DNA from: an uncultured Kangiella sp.
GTDB taxonomy: Bacteria; Pseudomonadota; Gammaproteobacteria; Enterobacterales; DSM-103792
Reading direction: 5' to 3'
Length of the DNA stretch: 33,614 bases
Assembly: GCA_946481205.1 (NCBI GenBank)
Contig: CAMLNB010000009.1
Span: 1 to 33,614 of the forward strand
The notes under the pieces are model-generated. The model saw only the letters and a list, made by a program, of their open reading frames with translations, was not told the DNA's origin and ran no database searches. Shown here piece by piece: positions 33,112 to 33,614 of this stretch (positions within the stretch are counted from its first letter, which is position 1; every line of letters begins with the position of its first letter). Position numbers and translations under genes: made by a program.

Positions 33112-33614
33112 TCACACATTCAACAGCAGATAGTCACGTTCCCAGGAACTGATTACCGAGAAGAAGGTTTCATACTCCTTCTCTTTCACCGCGGTATACG
33201 CGCGGACAAAGCGCTCACCGAGCACATGCTGCAACTCATCGCTCTTGCGCAGCAGCGCTACGGCGTCCAGCAAATTGCGCGGCAACTCATACGGCAGATC
33301 ATAGGCACTGCCCTGCACCGGCTCGCGCGGCTTGATCTTCTGGATCATGCCGAGATAGCCAGCCGCCAGCGACGCGGCCAAGGCCAGATACGGATTGCAG
33401 TCGGAACCGATAATGCGGTTCTCAACGCGACGGTTGGCCGGTGACGAATGCGGCACCCGCAAACCGACCGTGCGATTGTCGTAGCCCCACTGCACGTTGA
33501 TCGGTGCCGAGTTGAAGCGGGCAATTCGGCGATAGGAGTTGACGTTCGGCGCCATCAGGCTCATGGCTGCCGGCAGGTATTTCTGCAAGCCGCCGATGTA
33601 GTGATAGAACAGCT
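33112..33614 (-). CDS. spuB: glutamine synthetase family protein, likely gamma-glutamylputrescine synthetase (N-terminal part outside window)
   Basis: Only the last roughly 167 residues are seen; the frame is open to the right edge, where FYHYIGGLQKYLPAAM is read. APNVNSYRR and the following WGYDNRTVGLRVP are the C-terminal landmarks of glutamine-synthetase-fold ligases, and NRRVENRIIGSDCNPYLALA is the catalytic-domain segment with the conserved RxEXR-type residues (here RRVENR). True GlnA carries an adenylylation Tyr region and different spacing; that section is outside view. With spuC, potF and potGHI next door, it most likely joins glutamate to putrescine with ATP, as SpuB/PuuA do, rather than making glutamine. 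A terminator follows directly. Confidence 0.82.
   Translation of the reverse strand, partial: LFYHYIGGLQKYLPAAMSLMAPNVNSYRRIARFNSAPINVQWGYDNRTVGLRVPHSSPANRRVENRIIGSDCNPYLALAASLAAGYLGMIQKIKPREPVQGSAYDLPYELPRNLLDAVALLRKSDELQHVLGERFVRAYTAVKEKEYETFFSVISSWERDYLLLNV

Noticed and set aside
1..33614. Search for CRISPR arrays, tRNA, rRNA, integrases or phage genes
   Set aside because: No regularly spaced repeat, cloverleaf, ribosomal sequence or mobility gene was recognised by reading.

Overview
This window comes from a chromosome of moderately high GC content, most likely a free-living gammaproteobacterium of the Pseudomonas/Xanthomonas type. The evidence is a spu/pot polyamine cluster in Pseudomonas-like order, a TonB-ExbB-ExbD and PiuC iron module, Fur- and PhoB-like sites of gammaproteobacterial type, and an inverted REP-like pair. 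The genus cannot be named from sequence alone. No rRNA, tRNA, CRISPR array, insertion sequence or phage gene is visible.

Layout. (1) 1-4.6 kb: the 3' part of a prolyl-4-hydroxylase-like oxygenase, converging on a leftward group of amphi-Trp protein, DUF1648 membrane protein, M61 peptidase with a PDZ domain, and a secreted sialidase-like protein. (2) 4.9-8.1 kb: a lower-GC, Cys-rich DNase-I-fold (EEP) putative lipoprotein converging on an M28 peptidase lipoprotein. (3) 8.2-10.8 kb: a leftward trio of an orphan methyltransferase-like protein, an HDOD protein and a seven-helix membrane protein. (4) 10.97-14.9 kb: a phosphate-scavenging locus, with a strong PHO box before a PstS-like protein fused to a degenerate OmpA-like domain, then the Tat-exported phosphatase PhoX. 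(5) 14.9-25.2 kb: an iron module with tonB-exbB-exbD, a siderophore receptor, PiuC, an AraC regulator with a VOC protein, a DUF4198 protein, and a large PepSY-flavodoxin-reductase fusion. Fur-like sites lie before tonB, the receptor and the fusion. (6) 25.4-26.8 kb: a degenerate cNMP-binding/HDOD protein with a good sigma-70 promoter. (7) 26.8-33.6 kb: polyamine uptake and catabolism, leftward, in the order spuB (partial), spuC, potF, potG, potH, potI.

How the genes work together. Most of the window serves nutrient capture under starvation. PhoX would release phosphate outside the inner membrane and the PstS-like protein would bind it. The receptor, powered by TonB/ExbBD, would bring in ferric siderophore, and the PepSY fusion could reduce the iron at the inner membrane using cytosolic NADPH. 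PotFGHI would import putrescine-type polyamines, which SpuC and SpuB would degrade. The least described elements are the PstS-OmpA fusion without peptidoglycan-binding residues, the three-module reductase paired with a DUF4198 protein that probably has an N-terminal histidine, and the divergent EEP lipoprotein.
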